From the NCBI GenBank assembly GCA_947479815.1, contig CANKAT010000005.1, forward strand, positions 1 to 64,000: a stretch of 64,000 bases of DNA, read 5' to 3'. Below the pieces are notes generated by a model. That model was not told the DNA's origin, ran no database searches, and was given only the letters and a program-made list of their open reading frames with translations. The DNA is from Sphingobacteriaceae bacterium (GTDB taxonomy: Bacteria > Bacteroidota > Bacteroidia > Sphingobacteriales > Sphingobacteriaceae). Shown piece after piece: positions 8,046-17,275 of this stretch. The position numbers and the translations under genes were made by a program. Numbering within the stretch: position 1 is the first letter of the stretch; every line of letters begins with the position of its first letter.

Positions 8046-9316
8046 TGATTATTTATCTGTTTTAAGCTTAAAGGAACAAGTCTTTTGGTTTTGAAATAGG
8101 TAAAAATAACGATCAATATAGTCATGCTTCCTCCAAAAATGACCGAGGGTATAGTTCCCATCAGCCTTGCGGTTGCTCCTGACTCAAATGCTCCAATTTC
8201 ATTAGAAGAATTGATAAAGATTCCATTCACTGCCGATACTCTTCCACGCATCTCTTCTGGAGTGAGTATCTGTAAAATGGTAGAACGAATAATCACGCTG
8301 ACACTATCAAAAGCCCCCTCAAAAAATAAACACAATAGCGTGAGATAAAAATTTCGGGAAAGTCCGAAGCAGATGATCGAAATTCCAAATCCTGCAACCG
8401 CTAGCAATAGATTTCTCCAGGGTTTATTCATTGGTGGATATTTTGCCAAAATAAACATGGTGATCACCGCCCCAAAGGCAGGAGCTGCACGCATAAAGCC
8501 AAGCCCCTCAGCACCTACCTTCAAAATATCATGAGCAAAAATTGGCATCAGCGCTACAGCACCACCAAAAAATACCGAGAACATGTCAAGACTTAATGCC
8601 CCTAGGATCATTCTGCTCTTAAAAACAAATCGGATACCCTCCGACAAGCTTTTAAAGATGTTTTCCTTAGGCACAAAATAAGCGGGATAATTTTTAACGA
8701 AAAATAAGATACATCCAAGAGCAAGGGCAAGAAGTGTAACGATCACAAGAAAACAGGCTGTTATTCCGCTGAAAGCATACAACAGGCCTCCAACAGCAGG
8801 GCCCATGATAGAGGCTATTTGCCAGCTACCACTGTTCCAGGTAGACGAGTTTGCATAATGTTCTTTAGGAATAATCTGTGCCATTAATGCAAAGGCTGTT
8901 GGCGAATAAAAACCACGGGTTATACCAATAAAAAATATCATTACATAAATGATAATGATCACCGGTGTTTGTCCAATCAATCTCAATACATCATCAGTAG
9001 TTACCACAGTAAGTACTGCCGAGCAACAAAGCATAGAGCCAATGATCCAAATCAAAAGTTTTTTCTTATCTGATTTATCGGCAATATATCCACCATAGAG
9101 AGTCACCATTATGGAAGGAATAGCTTCAGCCAGACCGATAAGACCCAATGATAATGGATCTTTGGTTAGCTGATAGATATGCCAGCCTATCACAACTGCC
9201 TGAACCTGATAAGCAAAGGTGAACAGAAACCGCATCACGATGTACGAGCGGAACTCCGGAAAGCGCATCGCTATATACGGATCAGTTTTAACTGCTTCTG
9301 ACTTAAAATCACCCAT
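8042..9316 (-). CDS. MFS transporter (EntS/MFS_3-like)
   Basis: A 424-residue major facilitator protein with about twelve membrane helices. The loop between helices 2 and 3 carries GGYIADKSDKKKLL, the MFS motif A, and the start FPEFRSYIVMRFLFTFAYQVQ resembles the EntS/MFS_3 exporters. It is likely a drug or siderophore exporter, but the substrate is unknown. It is the last gene of a closely spaced minus-strand series and starts 31 bases after the M28 peptidase gene. Confidence 0.85.
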   Translation of the reverse strand: MGDFKSEAVKTDPYIAMRFPEFRSYIVMRFLFTFAYQVQAVVIGWHIYQLTKDPLSLGLIGLAEAIPSIMVTLYGGYIADKSDKKKLLIWIIGSMLCCSAVLTVVTTDDVLRLIGQTPVIIIIYVMIFFIGITRGFYSPTAFALMAQIIPKEHYANSSTWNSGSWQIASIMGPAVGGLLYAFSGITACFLVIVTLLALALGCILFFVKNYPAYFVPKENIFKSLSEGIRFVFKSRMILGALSLDMFSVFFGGAVALMPIFAHDILKVGAEGLGFMRAAPAFGAVITMFILAKYPPMNKPWRNLLLAVAGFGISIICFGLSRNFYLTLLCLFFEGAFDSVSVIIRSTILQILTPEEMRGRVSAVNGIFINSSNEIGAFESGATARLMGTIPSVIFGGSMTILIVIFTYFKTKRLVPLSLKQINNH

Positions 9317-9347
9317 TCGGAGATATAGAGTTAATTGTTGAATCTAC

Positions 9348-10727
9348 CTATTTAGTTCCATATTGATCAATGAGATAGATCAATGAAGCCATGGATGCTG
9401 CTCCAAGCTCCAGCTCACGTTTATTCACATTTTCAAATACATCATTACTGGAATGATGAATATCAAAGTACCGCTGTGAATCTGGTCTAAAGCCAATGAG
9501 AACTGCACCGGGAATCACTCTCAAGGGACCAATATCGGCACCACTACCCCCCGCATCTAATTCATTTAAACGGTATGGAGCAAGAAGTGGTTTCCATTTA
9601 GAAAAATGTTTCAAAGCCTGAGGGGCATTTTCTACGCTAAATCCGCGGGGAGTAAATCCTCCTTCATCCGATTCCACAGCAGCAACATGCATCTCATTAT
9701 TTTGCTTTGCTATCTCTGCATATTTCATTCCTCCGCGTAAGCCATTTTCTTCATTCATGAACATCACTGCCCTAATCGTATGCTTTGGTTTAATTTTCAG
9801 CGATTTGAATATTCTTAAAACCTCCACAGACTGCATTACTCCTGTTCCATCATCATGAGCTCCTTCAGCAAGATCCCACGAATCAAGATGACCCCCAACA
9901 GTAATGATTCCATCAGGTTTTTCAGTACCGCGAATCTCACCAATTACATTATAGGAAACCGCATCAGGTAAGGTGCGGCAATTTTGCTTAAAATAAAACT
10001 GAATGGCTGGTAATTTTCTAAGTTTTAATTTCTGACTAAGCAAGTTGGCAGCCTTGGTACTGATGGCTGCTGCAGGAATTTTCAGTACACCTTCCTGATA
10101 GCGCATTCCGCCTGTATGAGGAAAATCATCAACAATGCTAGACATGGACCGAACAATCACTCCTACAGCTCCTAATTTTGCTGCCTCAATTGCCCCCTGA
10201 CCGCGCTGATCAACAGCACCACCATATGCACTGAATGTATTAAATAGCTTAGGATCAAATGGACGATTGAAAAATATGATCTTTCCTTTAACTACCTGCT
10301 CACCTAAGGCTTTTAATTCTTCAAAATTTTGTACTTCTAAGATTGGGGCGGTAATGCCTTGAGCCGCGCTAGCAATTGAGCCACCAAGAGCTGCAATAGG
10401 TACAGGTATTTTTGTTTTACCTTCAATTATATAAGCTACTTCTTTTTCACCACGCTCCCAAACAGGTACCATCAATTCCTGGAGGTAAACGCTATCAAAA
10501 CCATAGTCCTCCATCAACTTTTTAGTCCATTCGACAGATTTTTGTGCATTCGCTGAGCCGCTTAGCCTGGGTCCAATTTTTTTGCAGAGGTACTCCAAAT
10601 TTTTATAAGTATGCCCATTGGCCAATGCCTCATCATAAATTTTTCGGATCATAACAGAATCAGGGTTCTGAGCAAATAATGACGCTCCAATAAATAGGGC
10701 GGGTAACATAATCTTGTAGAATTTCAT
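9348..10727 (-). CDS. Secreted M28 family zinc peptidase with PA domain
   Basis: A 459-residue aminopeptidase-like protein with a Sec signal peptide ending at LFA-Q (residues 1-19), so it acts in the periplasm or outside. A PA (protease-associated) insert occupies roughly residues 120-240. The two-zinc site of M28 is visible: GGHLDSWD, HDDGTG, the general-base pair in MNEENG, a further acid in ESDEGG and the last His in FDIHHSSND. It may free amino acids or dipeptides from peptides. It lies 35 bases downstream of recG in the same direction. Confidence 0.9.
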   Translation of the reverse strand: MKFYKIMLPALFIGASLFAQNPDSVMIRKIYDEALANGHTYKNLEYLCKKIGPRLSGSANAQKSVEWTKKLMEDYGFDSVYLQELMVPVWERGEKEVAYIIEGKTKIPVPIAALGGSIASAAQGITAPILEVQNFEELKALGEQVVKGKIIFFNRPFDPKLFNTFSAYGGAVDQRGQGAIEAAKLGAVGVIVRSMSSIVDDFPHTGGMRYQEGVLKIPAAAISTKAANLLSQKLKLRKLPAIQFYFKQNCRTLPDAVSYNVIGEIRGTEKPDGIITVGGHLDSWDLAEGAHDDGTGVMQSVEVLRIFKSLKIKPKHTIRAVMFMNEENGLRGGMKYAEIAKQNNEMHVAAVESDEGGFTPRGFSVENAPQALKHFSKWKPLLAPYRLNELDAGGSGADIGPLRVIPGAVLIGFRPDSQRYFDIHHSSNDVFENVNKRELELGAASMASLIYLIDQYGTK

Positions 10728-10762
10728 TTTTGTAATTAGATTGTTTTGAATAAATAATTTGT

Positions 10763-12868
10763 TCAGGATATCTTATCCCAGTTTATACCACCTGATTTTG
10801 TTTCAAAATACTGTCTCAGAATACGATTATCTTCATTCATTAATTCAGGATCCTCTTCAAGGATATGAATAACAGTTTTTCTGGCCTCCGCCAATAATTG
10901 CTGATCGATAGCAAGGTCAGCTAATTTAAGATCAAGCACGCCGCTCTGCTGTGTTCCTTCGATATTTCCGGGTCCACGAAGCTGAAGGTCAATTTCAGCG
11001 ATCTCGAATCCGTCATTGGTACGAACCATTGTATCCAAACGAATTTTTGCATCAGAGCTAAGCTTCATACTCGACATCAATATGCAAAAAGATTGCTCAG
11101 CTCCCCGACCAACTCTGCCTCTTAACTGGTGTAATTGTGAAATTCCAAAGCGCTCCGCGTTTTCAATAATCATGACGCTCGCATTTGGAACGTTAACTCC
11201 TACTTCAATCACTGTTGTGGCTACCATAATCTGGGTTTCACCCTTTACAAAACGCTGCATTTCAGCAGCCTTATCTTTTGCAGCCAATTTACCATGTACA
11301 ATACTGATTCGATATTCAGGGAGAGGAAACTCAATGGATATTGCTTCAATACCAGCTTCAAGATATAAAAGATCAAGTTTTTCACTTTCCTTAATCAAAG
11401 GATACACAATATAAACTTGTCGGCCTTTAGCTATTTCTTCACGCATGAAACCAAACATCCTTAACCGCTGACTATGATATAAGTGAACCGTTTTTATGGG
11501 TTTTCTTCCTGCAGGAAGTTCATCGATCACTGAAATATCCAGATCGCCGTAAAGAGTCATGGCCAGTGTACGTGGAATTGGGGTTGCCGTCATAACTAAA
11601 ACATGCGGAGGAATAACATTTTTTCTCCATAAACGCGCCCGCTGCTCTACTCCAAAACGATGTTGTTCATCAATAACCACAAGCCCAAGGTTCTGAAATT
11701 GTACCGCATCTTCAATCAAAGCATGAGTACCAACTAGTATATTCAATTGACCGCTCTCTAGACGCTCATGCAGTACCCTCCTAGCCTTTTTTGGAGTAGA
11801 GCCCGTAAGTAGCTCAACACTCACAAAATCGTCTCCTAGAAGGCTTTTAATTGAAAAATAATGCTGTTGAGCCAGAATTTCTGTTGGAGCCATGATACAA
11901 GCCTGAAATCCATTATCAATAGCCAGTAGCATGATCATCAAGGCAACCACAGTTTTACCGCTACCAACATCTCCCTGAAGTAAGCGGTTCATTTGAACGC
12001 CCCGTTGAGTATCCTGCCTAATTTCTTTGATAACACGCTTCTGGGCAACAGTTAGCTGAAAAGGTAATTTTTCTGAATAAAAGGTGTTGAAATTATCGCC
12101 AACATTATTAAAAACTGAACCTTTGAATTTTTGTGTCCGTAATACTTTACTTCTGAGGAGCTTTAATTGGATAAAAAAAAGCTCTTCAAATTTAAGTCGT
12201 TTCTGAGCCTCTCTAAGTGCTTCTACATGCTCCGGAAAATGAATGGTATACAGCGCTTTTTGCCTATTAATTAGTTCATGCTTTTCAATGATATATCCAG
12301 GAAGAGTTTCTTCTACCTGCCTAATCACTTGATCGATAAGAGTTGCTTGAGCACGCTGAATTCCTTTAGTATCCAGATTGAATTGCTTGAGTTTCTCGGT
12401 AGAACTATATACTGGCTGAAGCGTTAAATTTCCCTGGCTTACTGCATTTGGCAGATATACCTCCAACTCTGGGTGAGAAATAGAAAAATGTCCGTTAAAA
12501 AGTGTCGGCTTCCCAAATACAATAAAAACTGCCCCCGGCTGAATGATCTTATCAATCCAGCGAATACTTTGGAACCATACCAATTCCATACTGCCAGTAT
12601 CGTCCTTTAAATGGGCAACAAGCCTTTTTACATGTTTATCACCAATAATTTCTTTTGAAACAATACGCCCAAGAATCTGTATAGCAGGCAGATCCGGATT
12701 AAGCTCTCTAATCTTATAGAAGCGGGTACGGTCAATGTATCGGAATGGATAATGTTGCAGAAGATCAGCATAGGTAAATATCTCAAGGTCTTTCTTAAGG
12801 ATCTCAGCACGCTGCGAACCTATTCCTTTTAAATACTCAATAGGGGTTTTTAAAATCTGTTCTGCCAA
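10763..12868 (-). CDS. recG: ATP-dependent DNA helicase RecG
   Basis: A 701-residue superfamily 2 helicase that reverses stalled forks and branch-migrates Holliday junctions. The N-terminal wedge/OB region covers about residues 1-220. Walker A GDVGSGKT is near 297, the DEQH box near 399, TATPIPRT near 428, and the C-terminal motifs VGVNVPNAS and QLRGRVGRG are intact. Length is normal for Bacteroidota RecG. It follows the RarD-like gene after 5 bases, suggesting one transcript. Confidence 0.96.
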   Translation of the reverse strand: MAEQILKTPIEYLKGIGSQRAEILKKDLEIFTYADLLQHYPFRYIDRTRFYKIRELNPDLPAIQILGRIVSKEIIGDKHVKRLVAHLKDDTGSMELVWFQSIRWIDKIIQPGAVFIVFGKPTLFNGHFSISHPELEVYLPNAVSQGNLTLQPVYSSTEKLKQFNLDTKGIQRAQATLIDQVIRQVEETLPGYIIEKHELINRQKALYTIHFPEHVEALREAQKRLKFEELFFIQLKLLRSKVLRTQKFKGSVFNNVGDNFNTFYSEKLPFQLTVAQKRVIKEIRQDTQRGVQMNRLLQGDVGSGKTVVALMIMLLAIDNGFQACIMAPTEILAQQHYFSIKSLLGDDFVSVELLTGSTPKKARRVLHERLESGQLNILVGTHALIEDAVQFQNLGLVVIDEQHRFGVEQRARLWRKNVIPPHVLVMTATPIPRTLAMTLYGDLDISVIDELPAGRKPIKTVHLYHSQRLRMFGFMREEIAKGRQVYIVYPLIKESEKLDLLYLEAGIEAISIEFPLPEYRISIVHGKLAAKDKAAEMQRFVKGETQIMVATTVIEVGVNVPNASVMIIENAERFGISQLHQLRGRVGRGAEQSFCILMSSMKLSSDAKIRLDTMVRTNDGFEIAEIDLQLRGPGNIEGTQQSGVLDLKLADLAIDQQLLAEARKTVIHILEEDPELMNEDNRILRQYFETKSGGINWDKIS

Positions 12869-12873
12869 TCCGC

Positions 12874-13803
12874 TTAAGGGATAATGACCGGCGTTTTATT
12901 GGCCGGCGTTTTAAATAAAATTTCTTTAATCGTAGCCCAGTTAAAGACTATGACCGCTGCCAACAAGATCAGATATGAATATACTTGATACCTGCTGATT
13001 TCTTCGTGAAAATAGAAAAATGCGACTGCAAAAGCAACAATAGGATTTATATATATGATAATTCCTAGGGTGGATGAAGGCATACCAATCAGAGCATAAA
13101 GGCTTAAAAAAAGTGGAATAATGGTAAAGAAAACAGAAATTACTACGATAGTTATCCAAAAATTAGGATCAGAGGGAAAAAATTCAAAATCAGAAAGGAA
13201 AAAAGGAAGCATCAATAGTGCTGCAATAAGAAGATGTAGGCCAAGCATATTAAACTTATCGATTCGAACCATTACTCTTTGTATAATCAGATAGAAACTG
13301 TAAAGTGCAGCTACCAGTACAGACCATAATACATCTCTCAAAGAACCCTGAGCCAGGATTACAATGCTTACCGATGCAAATCCCAAAGCAACCAGCTTCA
13401 ATGTAGAAAGTTTCTCTTTCAGGATCAGAAAACCGCCCAATGCCGTAATCAAAGGGCAGACCATGTATGCAAATGCTGCAGATTTAAGACTAACATTATT
13501 GACCACGTAAATGTAAGTGAACCAATTTCCAGTTATCAATAATCCGGCAAGCAGACTAAGCCAAATGATCTTCCTAACACTATAAATCTCTTCCTTTTGA
13601 ATGTATTCAATATCTAATTTGATCTGGCTTTTTCTGAAAAGAAAAATATATACCCAGGTCAATAACAGGGAAGTAAAAATGCGATAATATAAAATTTGTT
13701 CAGATGGATAATCCTGGAGCATTCGTAGAGGGATTGAGAAAAAACCCCAAACTACTACCGCAGAAAATGCAGCAATAAAATATTTAAGTATACCTTCTTT
13801 CAA
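12874..13803 (-). CDS. EamA family transporter, RarD-like
   Basis: A 309-residue inner-membrane permease with about ten hydrophobic helices in two EamA repeats. FAAFSAVVVWGFFSIPLRML-like N-terminus, the LLTWVYIFLF helix and the YRIFTSLLLTW segment resemble RarD (chloramphenicol-sensitivity protein) of the drug/metabolite transporter superfamily. The substrate is unknown. It lies 2 bases after ridA and 5 before recG. Confidence 0.8.
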   Translation of the reverse strand: MKEGILKYFIAAFSAVVVWGFFSIPLRMLQDYPSEQILYYRIFTSLLLTWVYIFLFRKSQIKLDIEYIQKEEIYSVRKIIWLSLLAGLLITGNWFTYIYVVNNVSLKSAAFAYMVCPLITALGGFLILKEKLSTLKLVALGFASVSIVILAQGSLRDVLWSVLVAALYSFYLIIQRVMVRIDKFNMLGLHLLIAALLMLPFFLSDFEFFPSDPNFWITIVVISVFFTIIPLFLSLYALIGMPSSTLGIIIYINPIVAFAVAFFYFHEEISRYQVYSYLILLAAVIVFNWATIKEILFKTPANKTPVIIP

Positions 13804-13805
13804 GT

Positions 13806-14186
13806 TCAGGCTTTAACAGCAATTAAAGAGATCTCAACATTTACATTTTTAGGTAAACCCAGCACAGCTACAGTTTCTCTGGCTGGATAATCAGATTTAA
13901 AATAGGATCCATAAACTTCATTAACATCCCCAAAATGATTCATTTCACTTAAAAAAATGGTGGTTTTAACCACATTCTCGAATGAGAAACCAGCTTTCTG
14001 TAATAGCGCGCCAAGATTTTGCATAACCTGTTCTGCTTCATCTTTGATAGTACCGCTTATCAGCTGATTAGTTTCAGGGTCAATTGGGATTTGCCCAGAA
14101 ATAAAGAGCATATTTCCAGTTTGCACAGCCTGACTATACGGACCAATGGGAGCCGGTGCTTTTTCTGTAAAGATGATGGATTTCAT
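13806..14186 (-). CDS. ridA: RidA family reactive intermediate deaminase
   Basis: A 126-residue protein of the YjgF/YER057c/UK114 family, which hydrolyses reactive 2-aminoacrylate and related enamines formed by PLP enzymes. The family signature is clear: APAPIGPYSQAV at residues 10-21, FISGQIP near 29 and the Arg of YPARETVAV near 105. The fold works as a trimer in the cytosol. It is preceded by a 45-codon gene and followed at once by the RarD-like gene. Confidence 0.94.
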   Translation of the reverse strand: MKSIIFTEKAPAPIGPYSQAVQTGNMLFISGQIPIDPETNQLISGTIKDEAEQVMQNLGALLQKAGFSFENVVKTTIFLSEMNHFGDVNEVYGSYFKSDYPARETVAVLGLPKNVNVEISLIAVKA

Positions 14187-14224
14187 AAATCTAGTTTAGT
14201 ATGATCAAAAGAGTTTTAAAAAAA

Positions 14225-14362
14225 TCAAAAGACATACCATTCAAGCAGCTTGTAAATAATCCCAGCTAAGAATACAAGTATTGCCGTGGTATTTATGATG
14301 TGCATGATCTTTAGATTAAAATTCTTTGGTCGGCTAGGGTCGTTCTTTCTAAAAAAATACAT
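14225..14362 (-). CDS. 45-aa single-span membrane protein
   Basis: A short reading frame that starts MYFFRKNDPSRPKNFNLKI and continues with the hydrophobic helix NTTAILVFLAGIIYKLLEW. The N-terminal half is basic and the C-terminal half spans the membrane once. I believe short proteins with this FFxKxDPxRPxNFNLK pattern recur in Bacteroidota next to ridA (possibly the DUF6728 type), but this is from memory. It sits 38 bases upstream of ridA in the same direction and just downstream of the ompA terminator. Its function is unknown. Confidence 0.7.
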   Translation of the reverse strand: MYFFRKNDPSRPKNFNLKIMHIINTTAILVFLAGIIYKLLEWYVF

Positions 14363-14383
14363 AATGCCAAAATTATTAAATAA

Positions 14384-14416
14384 AAAAAGAGTCCCGAATA
14401 ATCGGGACTCTTTTTT
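14384..14416 (-). terminator. Terminator of the OmpA-like gene
   Basis: AGAGTCCCGA and TCGGGACTCT form a perfect stem with a 4-base loop. T-runs are present on both strands, so it can act in both directions; on the minus strand it lies just past the OmpA-like stop codon. Confidence 0.9.
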
Positions 14417-14441
14417 ACAATTTGCTTATATACAATATTGT

Positions 14442-15824
14442 TTATTGTTGTTTGAATTCAACACGACGATTTTGAGTACGTCCTGCTTCAGTAGAGTTTG
14501 AAGCAACCGGGCGGCTTTCACCGTATGCAGTTGTAGCAATTCTACTTGCAGCAATTCCAGAATTAACTAAGTAAGTTTTTACCGAGTTAGCTCTGTCTCT
14601 AGATAAAGACATGTTGTATTCGTCAGTTCCTTCTGCAGAAGCATGACCATCTAACTGAACAATAGTAGAAGAATTAGCTTTTAGTTCAGATGATAATTTA
14701 TCTAAAATAGGGTAAGCAGAAGTTTTCAAAACTGAAGAATTAAATTCGAAAGGGATTGGAATCGCAGCACCACCTACAAACTCAGGACATCCGTTTAGAG
14801 CAGCAGTACCTTTAACAGTAGGACATGCATCTTTTGAATCAGGAATACCGTCAGCATCAACATCTAAAGGACAACCAGAACCATCAACTTTAATTCCAGC
14901 CTCAGTGTTAGGGCATTTGTCTAATTTATCAGCAACACCGTCACCATCTGAATCTTTTAACAAATCAGCAGCTTCTAGTGCAGAAACACGACCTTTTAAA
15001 GCTTCAACTTCTTGACGTAATGTAACATCACTCAATTCATCATACATCAAAGCTAAAGGATTAACCCAATCCAAGTTTGGCTTAGCTTTAGAACCTAAAG
15101 AGAATTCTAAACCAGCTGATTTATATGACCATTTATCTTTTGTGAATCCTTTTCCTTTGGTACCATCAAGATCATCAGCATCAAGGAAATTCATTGTGTA
15201 ACCTAAATCAAAGTTAACACGTTCAGAAACCTTGAATTTAACACCAACACCAACTGGAACGTATTCGTTTCTGATATTGTTGCGGTCACTATTCGGACCA
15301 TAAGTGCCTTTAGCAGGAGTTGCATTAGGATTTATTTCAAGCCAGTGATATGCAGCTTGTCCAAAACCAGCTTTAACGATAAAGTTTATTGCATTTTCTC
15401 TTTTAAGGAAATCAACAGTAGCTACATTGGCAACTGCCATAATACTTACAGCAGAACTGATTTTAGTAACTCCGTCTGTACGTGGACCAGAACCTAAGTT
15501 GATAGTAGCACCATCATTATCATAGGTAAGTTTTCCACTTACGTATCCCAACTCAAGACCAAATGCATGGCCTAATTGCTTTCTTAATGTTGCTCCATAA
15601 CCTAATGATGGGCTCCAGTTAGTAAAATCATTAGTACCACCAATTTTAACAAGTGGTTCTAATACTCCAGCGTTGACGCCTATATTCCAGGTTCTATACT
15701 GCCCTCTTCCACCAAATATTTTAGCCGAAGAGCTCGTAGCGGTTTGTGCTAGAGAAACCTCTACGAGGGCCAGCATCGCTACTAATGAAAACACAAAGGC
15801 TTTCTTAATTGTAGAATAATTCAT
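14442..15824 (-). CDS. OmpA family outer-membrane protein with TSP3 repeats
   Basis: A 460-residue cell-envelope protein. It has a signal peptide ending at SLA-Q (about residue 27), an N-terminal beta-barrel of about 230 residues, an acidic calcium-binding TSP3-type linker (DSDGDGVADKLDKCP and DVDADGIPDSKDACP) and a C-terminal OmpA peptidoglycan-binding domain (LDGHASAEGTDEYN, LSRDRANSV, RTQNRRVEF). It should link the outer membrane to peptidoglycan. I chose the ATG at 15824 because the upstream one would add 8 residues before the signal peptide. It has its own promoter and terminator. Confidence 0.92.
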   Translation of the reverse strand: MNYSTIKKAFVFSLVAMLALVEVSLAQTATSSSAKIFGGRGQYRTWNIGVNAGVLEPLVKIGGTNDFTNWSPSLGYGATLRKQLGHAFGLELGYVSGKLTYDNDGATINLGSGPRTDGVTKISSAVSIMAVANVATVDFLKRENAINFIVKAGFGQAAYHWLEINPNATPAKGTYGPNSDRNNIRNEYVPVGVGVKFKVSERVNFDLGYTMNFLDADDLDGTKGKGFTKDKWSYKSAGLEFSLGSKAKPNLDWVNPLALMYDELSDVTLRQEVEALKGRVSALEAADLLKDSDGDGVADKLDKCPNTEAGIKVDGSGCPLDVDADGIPDSKDACPTVKGTAALNGCPEFVGGAAIPIPFEFNSSVLKTSAYPILDKLSSELKANSSTIVQLDGHASAEGTDEYNMSLSRDRANSVKTYLVNSGIAASRIATTAYGESRPVASNSTEAGRTQNRRVEFKQQ

Positions 15825-15869
15825 AATAGTTAATTTAAAGGTTAACATTTTTTATCAGTGTAATTTACA

Positions 15870-15899
15870 CAAAAATAGTCATAAGTTTGACTTGTGCAA
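15870..15899 (-). promoter_or_regulatory. Promoter of the OmpA-like gene
   Basis: Read on the minus strand, TTG (15899-15897) and TATTTTTG (15877-15870) are separated by 19 bases, an excellent fit to the Bacteroidota -33/-7 promoter. Confidence 0.75.
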
Positions 15900-15985
15900 A
15901 TAATCAAATACAGTTTTAATCATTTTGTTTAACAAATTTATAGGATAAACCAATTTAGTCCGGTCAAAATTTAACTATTGCAATT

Positions 15986-17275
15986 ATGAAATATCCAATC
16001 ATAAATAATCAGCTATTCAAATTAAACCGAGAAAATTTCAAAAAAAGGCTTCCCAATGGCTCTATAGCTATATTTCAATCTAATGACGAATTTCCAAGAA
16101 GCGGTGATCAATCTTTTACATTCAAACAAAATCCTGACCTTTTTTATTTAAGCGGAATAGATCAGGAGCAAAGTATTTTAATTTTATTTCCTGATTGCCC
16201 TAATAAACAATACAAAGAAGTACTATTTTTAAGACAAACAAGCGAACATATCGCCGTTTGGGAAGGCCATAAACTGACTATTCAGGAGGCAAAAAAGGTT
16301 TCTGGAATAGAAAATATCTATTGGGTAGATGAATTCTGGAATATATTACCCTCCATTATTAATTATGCGGATATAATTTTTCTAAACACCAACGAGAATG
16401 ATAGGTACGCACATCAGGTACCTTACCGCGATATCCGTTTCATTGAAAAGTTAAAGAATTTCTATCCCTTACATCGCTATGAACGCGCTGCACCAATTTT
16501 ACGTGACTTAAGGCCAGTAAAATCTGAAATTGAAATTGAGTTAACGCAAAAGGCATGCAACATTACTAGGGATGCCTTTAACCGCATACTTAAGTTTATT
16601 AAACCTGGAATAGCAGAATATGAAATTGAAGCAGAAATAATCCATGAATTCATACGTCAGGGTGCAACCGGGCATGCCTATAATCCAATCATTGCCTCAG
16701 GTAAAAATGCCAATATTCTTCATTATAACGATAATAACCAGATATGCAAGGATGGCGAGGTGATACTATTCGACTTTGGTGCTGAATATGGAAATTACAA
16801 TGCTGATCTCAGTCGCTCAGTTCCGGTAAATGGCCGTTTCACTAAAAGACAGAAAGATGTTTATCATTCTGTTCTTCACATCATGAAAGAAGCCCGAAAA
16901 ATGCTTTTGCCAGGAACCATCTGGAATGATTATCATACTGAAGTTGGAAAAGTGGTTGAATCTGAACTGATAAAACTAGGTTTGCTTGACAAGCATGATG
17001 TTGCAAAACAAGACCACAAAATGCCGCTCTATAAAAAGTTTTTTATGCATGGCACCTCGCATCACCTTGGATTGGATGTACATGATTTTGCAAGTAGGTA
17101 CAAGCCATTTGAAGAAGGCAATATTTTGACTTGTGAACCAGGGATTTATATTCAGAATGAGGGATTGGGAATCCGTCTGGAAAATGATATTCTACTAACT
17201 AAAGATGGAAACATCGATCTGATGGCCGATATTCCAATTGAGGCAGAAGAAATTGAAGAAATTATGAATTCTTAA
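15986..17275 (+). CDS. pepP: Xaa-Pro aminopeptidase (M24B)
   Basis: A 429-residue aminopeptidase P that removes the N-terminal residue before proline. The N-terminal creatinase-like domain includes SGDQSFTFKQNPDLFYLSGID near residues 38-58 (aminopeptidase P N-terminal motif). The dimetal site is intact: ILFDFGAEYGNYNADLSRS with two Asp, the His of HGTSHHLGLDVHD, the Glu of CEPGIYI and the Glu of IRLENDILL. It is cytosolic (no signal peptide). Its 3' end overlaps meaB convergently by 14 bases. Confidence 0.92.
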   Translation: MKYPIINNQLFKLNRENFKKRLPNGSIAIFQSNDEFPRSGDQSFTFKQNPDLFYLSGIDQEQSILILFPDCPNKQYKEVLFLRQTSEHIAVWEGHKLTIQEAKKVSGIENIYWVDEFWNILPSIINYADIIFLNTNENDRYAHQVPYRDIRFIEKLKNFYPLHRYERAAPILRDLRPVKSEIEIELTQKACNITRDAFNRILKFIKPGIAEYEIEAEIIHEFIRQGATGHAYNPIIASGKNANILHYNDNNQICKDGEVILFDFGAEYGNYNADLSRSVPVNGRFTKRQKDVYHSVLHIMKEARKMLLPGTIWNDYHTEVGKVVESELIKLGLLDKHDVAKQDHKMPLYKKFFMHGTSHHLGLDVHDFASRYKPFEEGNILTCEPGIYIQNEGLGIRLENDILLTKDGNIDLMADIPIEAEEIEEIMNS

